NCBI GenBank assembly: GCA_024742485.1
Contig: JANSYK010000001.1
Span: 496,001-560,000, forward strand
Source: Alphaproteobacteria bacterium
GTDB lineage: Bacteria; Pseudomonadota; Alphaproteobacteria; Rhizobiales; Rhizobiaceae
Length of the DNA stretch: 64,000 bases
Reading direction: 5' to 3'
Shown here: piece by piece, positions 28,240 to 37,291 of the stretch
Layout of the letters: every line of letters starts with the position of its first letter
How positions within the stretch are numbered: position 1 is the first letter of the stretch
Notes under the pieces: model-generated
What the model saw: only the letters and a program-made list of their open reading frames with translations
Databases searched by the model: none
Told to the model about the DNA's origin: nothing
Position numbers and translations under genes: made by a program

Positions 28240-29079
28240 ATGACTTATCAAACCATCCTGGCGGTTCTGCGCGGCGAGAACGACATGGACCGTGTCGTCA
28301 AGCGCGCTGTTTCACTGGCGGCTCGACATGAGAGTCATCTCATCGGACTGCACGCCGAACCCTCGGTCAATATTTCCTTTGCCGCCCCGCTGGAGATCCC
28401 GGACACAACCGTGTTCGACATGGAACAGGCCAAGACAATCGATCGCGTCACATCAATCCGTGAGGGCTTTGTCAGTCGATGCGAGGCTGAGGGAATCTCC
28501 TATGAATGGCGTCCGATCAAATCCATGTCTGGCGACAGTGCCGTGTCGGCGGTTTCCAGTGCACGTTGCTCGGATCTGATCGTCGCGCAGCAGGAGGGGC
28601 CGGGCAATGACGACGACTATGATGATCTCGAAGCGCTGGTCTTTGACAGCGGGCGCCCGGTCATGTTCGTGCCCTATATCGCCAAAGAGGCAAAACCCAT
28701 CAAGAGGGCGCTGATCGCCTGGAACGACACGCGCGAATCGGCGCGGGCGGCGTTCGATGCCATGCCGCTCCTGATGGCAGCCGAAAACGTGGAAATCCTG
28801 ACCGTTGACGCTCAAAACAATGCTGAGCAGAGCGCGCCCACGGCTGGCGCCGAAATCGCCACGGCCCTGACGCGCCACGGTGTCAATGTTACACTGAATT
28901 CCCAGTCCTCCGCCGGCATTCCGGTTGCCGCCGTGATTGAAAACAGGGTCAGCGACATGCAGGCCGACCTACTGGTCATGGGCGCATTCAGCCATTCCCG
29001 TCTGCGCGAGTTTCTGTTTGGCGGCGTGACCGACACCGTGCTTAAATCCATGCCCTGCCTGACATTGATGTCGCGTTAG
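28240..29079 (+). CDS. Universal stress protein, two tandem Usp domains
   Basis: 279-aa cytoplasmic protein made of two UspA folds. The first (about 1-145) starts TYQTILAVLRGENDMDRVVK. The second (about 155-279) ends in MGAFSHSRLREFLFGGVTDT, a variant of the G-2x-G-9x-G(S/T) ATP-binding motif. The first domain lacks that motif. ATG 28240 is preceded by CGGAG at suitable spacing; GTG 28210 is an in-frame alternative. Confidence 0.86.
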   Translation: MTYQTILAVLRGENDMDRVVKRAVSLAARHESHLIGLHAEPSVNISFAAPLEIPDTTVFDMEQAKTIDRVTSIREGFVSRCEAEGISYEWRPIKSMSGDSAVSAVSSARCSDLIVAQQEGPGNDDDYDDLEALVFDSGRPVMFVPYIAKEAKPIKRALIAWNDTRESARAAFDAMPLLMAAENVEILTVDAQNNAEQSAPTAGAEIATALTRHGVNVTLNSQSSAGIPVAAVIENRVSDMQADLLVMGAFSHSRLREFLFGGVTDTVLKSMPCLTLMSR

Positions 29080-29314
29080 AACCGCTCGCCGGCCTGACTG
29101 ATGGACAACTCATCCGCCAGCGGTGAAAGCAACACGTCCATCCACTGGATTCGCTGGCCTTTTTCGCAAAAGCGCTTGCACCGCCCCGGCGTTACCGGCT
29201 AAATCCGCACGCACTTCCGGGTCCCATTCACCGGTGCGCCATCATCGCATCTGTGAGTGTTTTCTGACCCTCGACCCAATCAGCGCCGGCCAGGCGACGA
29301 GGAGTGCCAACGCG

Positions 29315-29812
29315 ATGTCCCTTCCCGAAAAATCCTTTCCCGTATCATGGGATCAGTTTCACCGTGATGCCCGCGCCCTGGCGTGGCGCATCGCCAGCCC
29401 CGAGCGGCAATGGCGCGGCATCGTGTGCATCACCCGGGGCGGTCTCGTTCCAGCGGCGATCGTGGCAAGGGAACTCGATATCCGGTTGATCGAAACCGTC
29501 TGTGTCGCGTCCTATCACGACTACAGCAGCCAGGGTGACATGCACACCATCAAGGAGGTCAGCGAAGAGCTGAAAGCCTCCGGCGGTGAGGATATCCTGA
29601 TCGTGGATGATCTGACCGACACCGGCAAGACTGCCTCACTGGTCCGCGCCATGCTGCCAAAAGCCCATTTTGCGACTGTCTATGCCAAGCCGAAAGGCCG
29701 CCCCATGGTCGATACATTCATCACCGAGGTCAGTCAGGATACGTGGATATTCTTTCCCTGGGACATGGGGTTCACCTATCAGGAACCGATCAAGAAAGGT
29801 CCGGACGACTAA
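29315..29812 (+). CDS. gpt: Xanthine phosphoribosyltransferase
   Basis: 165-aa purine-salvage type I PRTase converting xanthine or guanine plus PRPP to the nucleotide. The PRPP-binding motif [14 protein letters not shown] and the purine-recognition end ([20 protein letters not shown]) are clear. The frame is open 64 codons upstream, but ATG 29315 gives the family start and follows GAGGAG (29299-29304). Length equals that of alphaproteobacterial Gpt. Confidence 0.92.
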   Translation: MSLPEKSFPVSWDQFHRDARALAWRIASPERQWRGIVCITRGGLVPAAIVARELDIRLIETVCVASYHDYSSQGDMHTIKEVSEELKASGGEDILIVDDLTDTGKTASLVRAMLPKAHFATVYAKPKGRPMVDTFITEVSQDTWIFFPWDMGFTYQEPIKKGPDD

Positions 29813-29964
29813 ACTGCGGTCGCTTGCTTGACCACATGTTTCACACACGACCGAACCTGCGCGCAAACCGTTGGATTGATGATCCCGCATCGACCACCCT
29901 TACACCATCTCAGATGACACTCTCGACCTATTGACAAGCAGCCCTGCCCGGCCTGTGATGCAGC

Positions 29965-30879
29965 ATGGACAAAACCGCTAATCTCCGAACGCCGGATGAA
30001 CGTTTCGACAATCTGCCCGGATATGACTTCCAGCCCCATTATGTGGAACTGGACGATCCACAACGCGGTCCCCTGCGGATGCATCATGTCGATGAGGGCC
30101 CGCGGGATGGACAGGTTATCCTGCTTCTTCATGGAGAACCGACCTGGTCTTATCTTTACCGCAAGATGATCCCGCCACTCGCACGGGCAGGCTTTCGTGT
30201 CCTTGCACCGGACTTCATCGGCTTTGGCCGGTCCGACAAGCCGGACAATCGGGATGCCTATTCCTATGAGGGTCATGTCGGCTGGATGAAACAGTGGATG
30301 GACTGCCTGTCGCTTCAACAGATCAACTACTTTGGCCAGGACTGGGGCGGATTGATCGGCCTGCGGCTGGTCGCGGAAAATCCGGACCGGTTTGCCCGGG
30401 TGATGATCGGCAACACGGCTTTGCCGACCGGCGACCAGGACCTTGGAGAAGCGTTCACGCAATGGCGCGAATACAGCCAGACAACGCCAACCTTCAACAT
30501 CGGCGGCATCGTGCATCGCGGAACGGCGCGAGGAATGAGCGAGGGAGAGGTCGCCGCCTATGACGCCCCCTTCCCTGACGAGAGCCACAAGGCCGGTGCC
30601 CGCGCGTTCCCGATGCTGGTGCCAGCGAGTCCCGATGACCCAGCCGCCCATGCGCAACGGGCCGCCTGGGTCGCACTTCAGGCATTCGAGAAACCATTCC
30701 TGACCTGCTTTTCGGACAAGGACATGATCATGAAAGGCGGCGAATCTGTTTTCAAGAAGCGCGTTCCCGGTGCCCGTGGCCAAAATCATTTCATCACGGA
30801 GAATGCTGGACATTTCCTGCAGGAGGATGCCGGCGCTTTCCTGGCAGAACGCCTGATCGACTTCATCCGGTCCACCTGA
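29965..30879 (+). CDS. Haloalkane dehalogenase (HLD-I type)
   Basis: 304-aa alpha/beta hydrolase. Residues match the HLD-I catalytic pentad: nucleophile Asp126 with halide-binding Trp127 in GQDWGG, the second halide-stabilising Trp167 in FTQWREYSQ of the cap, a catalytic acid near Asp251/253 (CFSDKD), and His283 in AGHFLQED. The oxyanion region is HGEPTWSYLYRKM. The cap segment AYDAPFPDESHKAGARAFPM closely parallels DhlA. It hydrolyses halogenated alkanes to alcohol plus halide. It stands alone, with no halo-acid dehalogenase nearby. A related epoxide hydrolase is less likely because of the DW pair. Confidence 0.88.
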   Translation: MDKTANLRTPDERFDNLPGYDFQPHYVELDDPQRGPLRMHHVDEGPRDGQVILLLHGEPTWSYLYRKMIPPLARAGFRVLAPDFIGFGRSDKPDNRDAYSYEGHVGWMKQWMDCLSLQQINYFGQDWGGLIGLRLVAENPDRFARVMIGNTALPTGDQDLGEAFTQWREYSQTTPTFNIGGIVHRGTARGMSEGEVAAYDAPFPDESHKAGARAFPMLVPASPDDPAAHAQRAAWVALQAFEKPFLTCFSDKDMIMKGGESVFKKRVPGARGQNHFITENAGHFLQEDAGAFLAERLIDFIRST

Positions 30880-31357
30880 TCAACTGGATGATCGGGCGTC
30901 CGATCTCCGCCGATTTCGGCAGGGTTGAAAGTGCAGTTGGCCTGATATCGATTCGCATGGCATTTTTGTGACAAAGTGTCGATCACCTTTCGACCGACCG
31001 CCGAAACAATTTTTTTTACGGTCTTTGATTTTTCGGATTTTCCATCTTGACGGACCGGCAAGTGCGATGATTTCAAGGCCTTGCTGTTTCCCCGGTTTCC
31101 ACATGTTTCACCACAACATCTGGTATTCATAATTCTGTCGCAAACAAGCCCTTGACGGTTGAAACCGAGTCGCGTTCAACTGTGCTGCGTTCATTCAACG
31201 ACGTGATCCGCGTGTTCTCTAACGGATTTCATCCAGTAAGTACGAGTACGGACATGACGTCCGGTTCGGGTTGTTTTTTAGCCTGGGCTCTGGCGTTTTG
31301 TGGTCGGATTCCGGCTGGGTCGCGGTTGAAAAAGTGATTGGCGTAAAGAAGCTGTTA
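30880..31357. other. Long intergenic region upstream of nrdJ
   Basis: About 480 bp before the NrdR boxes. Contents: GATCGG/CCGATC hairpin (30890-30905) and a GCCGA/TCGGC mini-hairpin after the dehalogenase stop, an AT-rich run with eight Ts near 31011-31018, and GTTGAA/TTCAAC inverted repeats (31158-31180). No ORF is convincing. No B12 riboswitch core was found despite nrdJ being cobalamin dependent. Confidence 0.45.
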
Positions 31358-31404
31358 ATACTATCTTTAGTGTTTGCAGCAAAAATAGACACAAGATATA
31401 GCGT
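31358..31404 (+). promoter_or_regulatory. Tandem NrdR boxes and overlapping nrdJ promoter
   Basis: Box 1 ATACTATCTTTAGTGT (31358-31373) matches 13 of 16 and box 2 ACACAAGATATAGCGT (31389-31404) 14 of 16 positions of the NrdR consensus acaCwAtATaTwGtgt. Starts are 31 bp apart (15-bp gap), the spacing NrdR needs to bind cooperatively. A promoter TTGCAG (31374-31379)-17 bp-TATAGC (31397-31402) lies between and under the boxes, so bound NrdR would block RNA polymerase when dATP is high. No nrdR gene is in the window. Confidence 0.75.
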
Positions 31405-31539
31405 TTCACTGCGGAGGGGTATCGCAAGGAAACGCCGAGAAGGTGGGAAATTCGCTGCGTTGAAATCGCCGCGGGTAATGGGAATTTGTGCCCGGTTGCT
31501 CATGAAGACGACCGGGCGTGTCAACAACGAGGGAACAGC

Positions 31540-34500
31540 ATGCGCATAGAGCGTCAATTCACGAAACAGGGCCAATCGCCATACGCGGATATTGAATTTC
31601 GCAAAGCCACGAGCGAAATCAAGAATCCGGATGGCTCTGTGGTTTTCCGCCTGGAAAACATTGATGTTCCCACCCAGTTCTCGCAGGTGGCCAGCGATAT
31701 TCTGGCTCAGAAATATTTCCGTAAGGCGGGCGTGCCGGCGCGGCTGAAAAAAGTTGAGGAAAACGCGGTTCCTTCATGGCTTTGGCGCTCGGTGGCAGAT
31801 GAAGAAGCCCTCCTTGAACTGCCCGAAGACCAGCGTTACGGATCAGAAACGGACGCCCGGCAGGTGTTCACGCGATTGGCTGGAACCTGGACCTATTGGG
31901 GCTGGAAGGGCGGCTATTTCACCGATGAAGAAGACGCCCTCGCCTTCCACGATGAACTCGCCTACATGTTGGCCACCCAGCGCGTCGCGCCCAACAGCCC
32001 GCAATGGTTCAATACCGGCCTGCACTGGGCCTATGGCATTGACGGTCCTGGCCAGGGTCACTTCTATGTGGACCCCTTTTCAGGAACCCTGGTCAAGTCG
32101 AAATCCTCCTATGAGCATCCGCAGCCGCATGCCTGCTTCATCCAGTCCGTGGAAGACGACCTGGTCAATGAAAGCGGCATCATGGATCTTTGGGTCCGTG
32201 AGGCGCGTCTGTTCAAATATGGTTCGGGAACCGGGTCCAATTTCTCCCATGTACGGGGTGAAGGCGAAACGCTTTCAGGTGGCGGCCGCTCCTCCGGCCT
32301 GATGTCCTTCCTGAAGATCGGCGACCGGGCGGCCGGAGCGATCAAATCCGGCGGGACAACGCGCCGCGCCGCCAAGATGGTCGTCGTGGACATCGATCAT
32401 CCGGACATCGAGGCCTACATCAACTGGAAGGTAAAGGAAGAGCAGAAGGTCGCCGCGCTGGTGACCGGCTCCAAGGTTGTCGCCAGTCATCTGACGGCCA
32501 TCATGAAGGCATGCGTCAATTGCGATGGACCCGACGGCGATTGTTTCGATCCAAAGAAGAATCCTGCTCTCAAGCGCGAGGTTCGGGCCGCCAAGAAGTC
32601 CCATGTTCCGGAAAATTACGTCAAGCGCGTCATCCAGTTCGCACGCCAGGGCTATCGGGACATCGAATTCACCACCTATGACACGGATTGGGACTCGGAA
32701 GCCTATCTGACCGTTTCGGGACAGAACTCCAACAACTCGGTCTCCATCCGCGATGATTTCCTCAAGGCCGTTGAAAACGACGGCAACTGGGACCTGACCG
32801 GCCGCAAGGACGGCAAGGTGACCAAGACATTGCGGGCGCGCGATCTTTGGGACAGCATCGGCTATGCCGCCTGGGCATCGGCCGATCCCGGCCTCCATTT
32901 CAACACCACCATGAACGATTGGCACACCTGCCCGGCTGCCGGATCGATCCGTGCCTCCAATCCGTGCTCGGAATACATGTTCCTGGACGACACCGCCTGC
33001 AATCTGGCATCGCTCAATCTGCTGCAATTCTCCGAGCGCAAGACCAATGCCTTCCGCATTGAAGAATTCGAACATGCCGTCCGCCTGTGGACCATCGTTC
33101 TGGAAGTCTCCGTCATGATGGCGCAGTTCCCGTCGCGGCAGATTGCAGAACTGTCCTACAAATACCGGACGCTCGGATTGGGTTACGCCAATATTGGCGG
33201 GCTGCTGATGACCTCCGGCATTCCCTATGATTCTGATGCCGGCCGCGCGATCTGCGGCGCCATCACCGCCATCATGACCGGAACCGCCTATGCAACGTCT
33301 GCCGAAATGGCGGGCGAACTGGGTCCCTTCCCCGGCTACAAGCCGAACCGGGACAATATGCTGCGTGTCATGCGCAACCATCGCCGTGCGGCCTATGGCG
33401 AGACCTCGGGCTATGAAGACCTGTCAACCAATCCGGTCGCCTTGTTGCATGATGATTGCCCCGATCAGGACATGATCGATCACGCCAAGGCGGCCTGGGA
33501 CAAGGCCGTGGCACTGGGTGAAGAGCATGGCTACCGTAACGCCCAGGCAACGGTGATTGCGCCCACCGGCACGATCGGTCTGGTGATGGATTGCGATACC
33601 ACCGGCATCGAACCTGATTTTGCGCTGGTCAAATTCAAGAAGCTGGCCGGCGGCGGCTATTTCAAGATCATCAACCGCGCCGTTCCAGAGGCCCTGCGCA
33701 CGCTCGGCTATTCGGAAAGCCAGATTGCCGAGATCGAGGCCTATGCGGTCGGACACGGCAATTTCAATCAGGCCCCGGCAATCAATCCGGGATCGCTGAT
33801 GGCCAAGGGCTTCACCGAGGAAAAGATCGAGGCCCTCAATGGCGCGCTTGCATCGGCCTTCGACATCAAATTCGCCTTCAATCAGTGGACACTGGGTGAG
33901 GAATTCTGCCGCGATGAACTTGGCATCTCGGATGAGCAGTTGAACGATTTCGAATTCAACATGCTTGAACATCTCGGGTTTTCCCGCAAGGACATCGACG
34001 CCGCCAATATCCACATTTGCGGAGCGATGACCCTTGAAGGCGCCCCGGCCCTCAAGGACGAGCATCTGCCCGTTTTCGACTGCGCCAATCCCTGCGGCAA
34101 GATCGGCAAACGTTACCTGTCCACCGACAGCCATATCCGCATGATGGCAGCGGCCCAGCCGTTCATATCGGGTGCGATCTCGAAAACCATCAACATGCCG
34201 AACGATGCGGAAATCGAGGACTGCAAGAAAGCCTACATGCTGTCCTGGAAGCTTGGTCTCAAGGCCAACGCGCTTTATCGGGATGGCTCGAAACTGTCCC
34301 AGCCGCTCAATGCGTCGCTGATCGAGGATGAAGAGGACGAAGAAGTCCTTGAGGAGCTGATCGAGGCTCCGACCGCGGCCAAGGCTGTGGCGATCACCGA
34401 GAAGATCGTCGAACGCGTCGTTGAAAAAGTCGTTCGCGAACGGGAAAAACTGCCGAACCGCCGCAAGGGCTACACGCAGAAGGCTGTCGTCGGCGGGCAC

Positions 34501-35298
34501 AAGGTCTATTTGCGGACCGGCGAATTCGATGATGGCCGTATCGGTGAAATCTTCATCGATATGCACAAGGAAGGTGCCGCCTTCCGTGCCATGATGAACA
34601 ACTTCGCCATCGCCATCTCGCTTGGTCTGCAATATGGCGTACCGCTTGAGGAATATGTCGAGGCCTTCACCTTCACCAAATTCGAACCGGCCGGCATGGT
34701 TCAGGGCAATGATGCCATCAAGAACGCCACCTCGATCCTCGACTACGTGTTCCGTGAACTGGCTGTATCCTATCTGGACCGGCACGATCTGGCCCATATC
34801 GATACGTCGGATTTCAGCAACACGGCTCTCGGCAAGGGAATTCAGGAGGGCAAGACGGCACCGGTATCGAAAGGCTGGACCCGTGGTCACAAGCTCGAGC
34901 TGATCACACCCGGAGGCCAGCCCATGGGGTCGTCTGCGGCGCCGACACCATCCGGCGGCGCAGGTAATGTCACGGCAATAGCATCCGGCGCAGTGGTGAC
35001 AGCCACGGCCACCGCTTCGGAAACCGAAGAGGCCACCGCTTTCAAACGGGATTACGAGGAACGCGCCAAGCAGTTGAGCGAGGAGATCGCCATCGCAGAG
35101 GGCGAAGGCGAGACATTGTTCGATGAAGACGCACAAACCAAGGCCAATGCCGACAAGGTTGAAGCGGATCGGCGCGCCAAGGCCATCATGCAGGGCTACA
35201 CCGGCGATGCCTGTTCCGAGTGTTCAAACTTCACAATGGTGCGCAACGGCACCTGCCTGAAATGCGACACCTGCGGCTCGACCAGCGGCTGCAGCTGA
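31540..35298 (+). CDS. nrdJ: Adenosylcobalamin-dependent (class II) ribonucleoside-diphosphate reductase
   Basis: 1252-aa class II RNR that makes dNTPs without oxygen dependence, using a cob(II)alamin/thiyl radical. Redox Cys in PHACFIQS, radical-site Cys476 in [20 protein letters not shown], and the finger segments [20 protein letters not shown] are present. After the catalytic core there is a Glu-rich linker, a TSCPD-type domain ([20 protein letters not shown]), a low-complexity Ala/Thr linker, and a Cys-rich tail (CSECSNF...[14 protein letters not shown]) for re-reduction. ATG 31540 follows GAGGG by 6 nt. Regulated by the NrdR boxes upstream. It may be the only RNR, but that cannot be judged from this window. 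Confidence 0.96.
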   Translation: MRIERQFTKQGQSPYADIEFRKATSEIKNPDGSVVFRLENIDVPTQFSQVASDILAQKYFRKAGVPARLKKVEENAVPSWLWRSVADEEALLELPEDQRYGSETDARQVFTRLAGTWTYWGWKGGYFTDEEDALAFHDELAYMLATQRVAPNSPQWFNTGLHWAYGIDGPGQGHFYVDPFSGTLVKSKSSYEHPQPHACFIQSVEDDLVNESGIMDLWVREARLFKYGSGTGSNFSHVRGEGETLSGGGRSSGLMSFLKIGDRAAGAIKSGGTTRRAAKMVVVDIDHPDIEAYINWKVKEEQKVAALVTGSKVVASHLTAIMKACVNCDGPDGDCFDPKKNPALKREVRAAKKSHVPENYVKRVIQFARQGYRDIEFTTYDTDWDSEAYLTVSGQNSNNSVSIRDDFLKAVENDGNWDLTGRKDGKVTKTLRARDLWDSIGYAAWASADPGLHFNTTMNDWHTCPAAGSIRASNPCSEYMFLDDTACNLASLNLLQFSERKTNAFRIEEFEHAVRLWTIVLEVSVMMAQFPSRQIAELSYKYRTLGLGYANIGGLLMTSGIPYDSDAGRAICGAITAIMTGTAYATSAEMAGELGPFPGYKPNRDNMLRVMRNHRRAAYGETSGYEDLSTNPVALLHDDCPDQDMIDHAKAAWDKAVALGEEHGYRNAQATVIAPTGTIGLVMDCDTTGIEPDFALVKFKKLAGGGYFKIINRAVPEALRTLGYSESQIAEIEAYAVGHGNFNQAPAINPGSLMAKGFTEEKIEALNGALASAFDIKFAFNQWTLGEEFCRDELGISDEQLNDFEFNMLEHLGFSRKDIDAANIHICGAMTLEGAPALKDEHLPVFDCANPCGKIGKRYLSTDSHIRMMAAAQPFISGAISKTINMPNDAEIEDCKKAYMLSWKLGLKANALYRDGSKLSQPLNASLIEDEEDEEVLEELIEAPTAAKAVAITEKIVERVVEKVVREREKLPNRRKGYTQKAVVGGHKVYLRTGEFDDGRIGEIFIDMHKEGAAFRAMMNNFAIAISLGLQYGVPLEEYVEAFTFTKFEPAGMVQGNDAIKNATSILDYVFRELAVSYLDRHDLAHIDTSDFSNTALGKGIQEGKTAPVSKGWTRGHKLELITPGGQPMGSSAAPTPSGGAGNVTAIASGAVVTATATASETEEATAFKRDYEERAKQLSEEIAIAEGEGETLFDEDAQTKANADKVEADRRAKAIMQGYTGDACSECSNFTMVRNGTCLKCDTCGSTSGCS

Positions 35299-35350
35299 CC
35301 TGGAGTTGAAATAATCTGATCCACGAGAGTAACCAATAGGTACGAAATCA

Positions 35351-35384
35351 GTCCAACTCAATTGTGCGAACAATTGAGTTGGAC
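35351..35384. repeat. 15-bp perfect inverted repeat (4-nt loop) after nrdJ
   Basis: GTCCAACTCAATTGT, loop GCGA, ACAATTGAGTTGGAC, starting 52 bp past the nrdJ stop. It would form a long stable RNA hairpin and may terminate nrdJ or protect its 3' end. No U-tract follows, and the stem is AT-richer than usual terminators, so a mobile-element or protein-binding origin remains open. Confidence 0.6.
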
Positions 35385-35555
35385 AAAGTTCGCCAAACGC
35401 ATGTCATTATGAACGCATTGAAAGCACTGTTTCGCTTGTGATTCGTTATCCTCAGGAAACAGCCAGTACACAGACAACGAGTGGAAAGGTTGTGGAAAAC
35501 TCCACAATAAAAAAAACTCCACAGGATTCCGAAAAAAACCCTTGCAGAGGAAAAA

Positions 35556-35602
35556 ATACTACATATTGTATCAGCTATGCGCAAAAACAATACATATTGC
35601 GC
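35556..35602. promoter_or_regulatory. Second pair of NrdR-like boxes, 31-bp spaced
   Basis: ATACTACATATTGTAT (35556-35571; 13/16 to the NrdR consensus) and ACAATACATATTGCGC (35587-35602; 12/16), with starts again exactly 31 bp apart. Relaxed DnaA boxes TGTGGAAAA flank the pair at 35491-35499 and 35649-35657. The next gene on the plus strand is the 53-aa ORF at 35874. The pair may control that gene or an unannotated RNA. The match is by eye only. Confidence 0.45.
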
Positions 35603-35701
35603 GTCAATCCCTTTATCTCTTTTGAGCAACGATTCGTCAATAGGGAGCTGTGGAAAACAAGCGCTTGTCAAAGCTCTTTCGTTCGAACACAAATTTAGGG
35701 G

Positions 35702-35735
35702 AAAAAATGAGCGACGCACCACTAATGCGTCGCTC
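35702..35735 (-). terminator. Leftward Rho-independent terminator with no obvious gene
   Basis: On the minus strand, GAGCGACGCA, loop TTAGTGG, TGCGTCGCTC (10-bp perfect stem), then ATTTTTT. This is a textbook intrinsic terminator for leftward transcription. The nearest leftward gene is ctlX, whose stop is 610 bp away at 36345, so it either ends a long ctlX 3' UTR or a small minus-strand RNA antisense to the 53-aa ORF. Confidence 0.7.
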
Positions 35736-35873
35736 TTGGAACAGCCAAGGTGGGCTCGCCACCCTTGCGTCCATGTGCTTTTACCAAGCGTGGACATGCT
35801 GTTCTCTCGATCAACGGATGTCAACCATTTTTGATGCGGTGACATCGAATATGGCGGGAGAAAGGAGAAAAGC

Positions 35874-36035
35874 ATGGCACTCGGAACGACGGCTCGAACG
35901 GGACAAAATTGCCCGATCAGCGGCGTGTGGAAGGTTGTTGGCACACCAACTACTACCGCACCAATCGCTAAGGGCAATCGCATGCCACCCTACGGTGGAA
36001 AGGCGGTTACTTGGCGCCTTATTCAACTTGCATAG
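35874..36035 (+). CDS. 53-aa conserved-looking small protein
   Basis: ATG 35874 preceded by AAAGGAGAAA (AAGGAG core, ideal spacing). The product starts MALGTTARTGQNCPISGVWK, continues VVGTPTTTAPIAKGNRMPPY and ends GGKAVTWRLIQLA. The order Cys-Pro..Gly-x-Trp, IAKG..MPPY, GK.V.W reminds me of short YjzC-like or other small uncharacterised proteins, but I cannot place it firmly. No signal or membrane segment. It follows the second NrdR-like box pair, and a hairpin at 36095 could end its message. A longer frame from ATG 35707 crosses it in another register and is less plausible. Confidence 0.7.
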   Translation: MALGTTARTGQNCPISGVWKVVGTPTTTAPIAKGNRMPPYGGKAVTWRLIQLA

Positions 36036-36344
36036 AGTTGAGTCGTATACATCAAATCTGGCAAGTTAATGCCGAATTTGATGGTTGAAAATTCTGCTCG
36101 CCCAAAAACTGGGCGGGCAATCTGAAATTCTGCACAAAGCCCGACAAAAACCGAAAGCGCAGCTTAGCCGAGTTCCAAACCATATTGATCGGCAGCTCCA
36201 ACATAATCAAAAAAACCGCGTATATGGGTTATGTCAACATTGGCACCATGCGGGGGCACTAATACTGGCCCACCGCTTTAGGTTCAATAAGCTCAAATAT
36301 GCCACCACATCGTCCGGCGAAATCAAATGGTGGCCACCGCCAAT
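36036..36344. other. Intergenic region between the 53-aa gene and ctlX
   Basis: 309 bp, AT-rich, no supported ORF. Apart from the hairpin at 36095-36119 nothing structured was seen. The two flanking genes converge here. Confidence 0.4.
36095..36119. terminator. GC-rich hairpin between convergent 53-aa gene and ctlX
   Basis: TGCTCGCCC, loop AAAAACT, GGGCGGGCA: nine pairs with one G-U. On the minus strand it is followed by GAATTTTC, a weak U-tract; on the plus strand none. It could end both converging transcripts. Confidence 0.45.
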
Positions 36345-37268
36345 TCAGTCCGGTCTGCGCGCCAGGTGAATCCCTGCAATCGTGCACCTTACCGATCCGC
36401 CGCCCATTTCGATTGTCGGCATGGGGAGCGGAACCAACGCCGCGCTCTTTTCGATGTTCGCAATCTGCTCCGGCCTGAGGGCCTCATATGCAGTCTGAGA
36501 CAGGACAAGCAAACGCCCGTCCCTTCCTTGAAGCTCTATCGCATTTCCCACGAAGCTGTTGATCTGTTTCTGGTCCAGTTCAATGACCTGCCGTCCGGGT
36601 TGCGCCATGCGCTCCATCACCTCGCTCCTGCGGGCAGGATCCGTGATCAAATCGGCACCTATCAGTGCGAAATCGGTTCCGATGCACATCAGAACATTGG
36701 TGTGATAGACCGCAACGCTGTTTTCGTCAGCGGCAGCAAATGCCATTGGTTCATAGTTGAAATGTGTTCAAAATCGCTCAAGCAGAATGGGGCTTGTGCG
36801 GTCGGACTCAACCGCATAGGCAACGCGGTCGAGGTGATCAATCACCATCGCGCCCGTTCCTTCCAGGAACGAACCGTCCTGCTCAAGGCCGGAATAGTCG
36901 ATAACATCCTGGACACGATATTCCCGCTTCAACATTTCAACAATATCGAGTCGGCGCTCCAGACGGCGGTTGGGGGCCTTCATGGGGTACATGGCAACAT
37001 GGCCGCCAGCGTGGGTCGAAAACCAGTTGTTCGGAAAGACGCCGTCCGGTGTCCGCGGATTCTCACCCTCGAAGACATGCACCTTGACACCATGGCCGCT
37101 CAGGATTTCAGCTGCCCTTGAAATCTCAGAATGGGCTCGCCCAGCAATGTTGTCGACAGTTGCAAAAACCGACTGAAAAGCATTGTCTCCGGTTTCGGTG
37201 TTGAACGCGAAATGGTGCGGCCGGATCATGACGATCGACGAAGGCGCCTGAATGCTAGTCTTTTGCAT
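36345..37268 (-). pseudogene. ctlX: Citrulline hydrolase CtlX-like (guanidino-group-modifying fold), interrupted by in-frame UGA
   Basis: 307 codons reading as one amidinotransferase/arginine-deiminase-fold protein except for TGA at 36770-36768 (codon 167). Before it: SSIVMIRPHHFAFNTETGDN, DGVFPNNWFSTH, FLEGTGAMVIDH. After it, in the same frame: THFNYEPMAFAAADENS, VYHTNVLMCIG with the catalytic His, and GGGSVRCTIAGIHL with the nucleophile Cys. No frameshift is needed; only the stop splits it. In my memory of homologues a Cys is common at this site (a TGC/TGT to TGA change). ATG 37268 follows GGAGGGAAAAG. CtlX would turn citrulline into ornithine for the adjacent ocd. Nonsense mutation, readthrough, selenocysteine or read error are all possible. 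Confidence 0.8.
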
Positions 37269-37291
37269 CTTTTCCCTCCACGATGCCCATA

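Noticed and set aside
30880-31540. Cobalamin riboswitch before the B12-dependent nrdJ
   Set aside because: Looked for the conserved B12-box and GCCACTG-type elements and found none; the NrdR boxes explain regulation better.
33424-35136. 570-codon open frame antisense to nrdJ
   Set aside because: Its translation lacks any recognisable domain and lies entirely within the strongly supported nrdJ gene; high-GC codon bias opens the opposite frame.
35385-35700. Replication origin, because of AT-rich DNA with DnaA-like boxes
   Set aside because: Only two relaxed DnaA boxes, no strict TTATCCACA cluster, no origin-linked genes such as dnaA, hemE or repABC nearby.
35707-36069. Longer plus-strand frame starting ATG 35707
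   Set aside because: It starts inside the terminator hairpin, has atypical composition, and overlaps the better supported 53-aa gene in another register.
36345-37268. Two separate genes (C-terminal and N-terminal ctlX halves)
   Set aside because: Both halves are in the same frame, separated by eight codons including one stop, and together make a single full-length family member, so one interrupted gene is the simpler reading.
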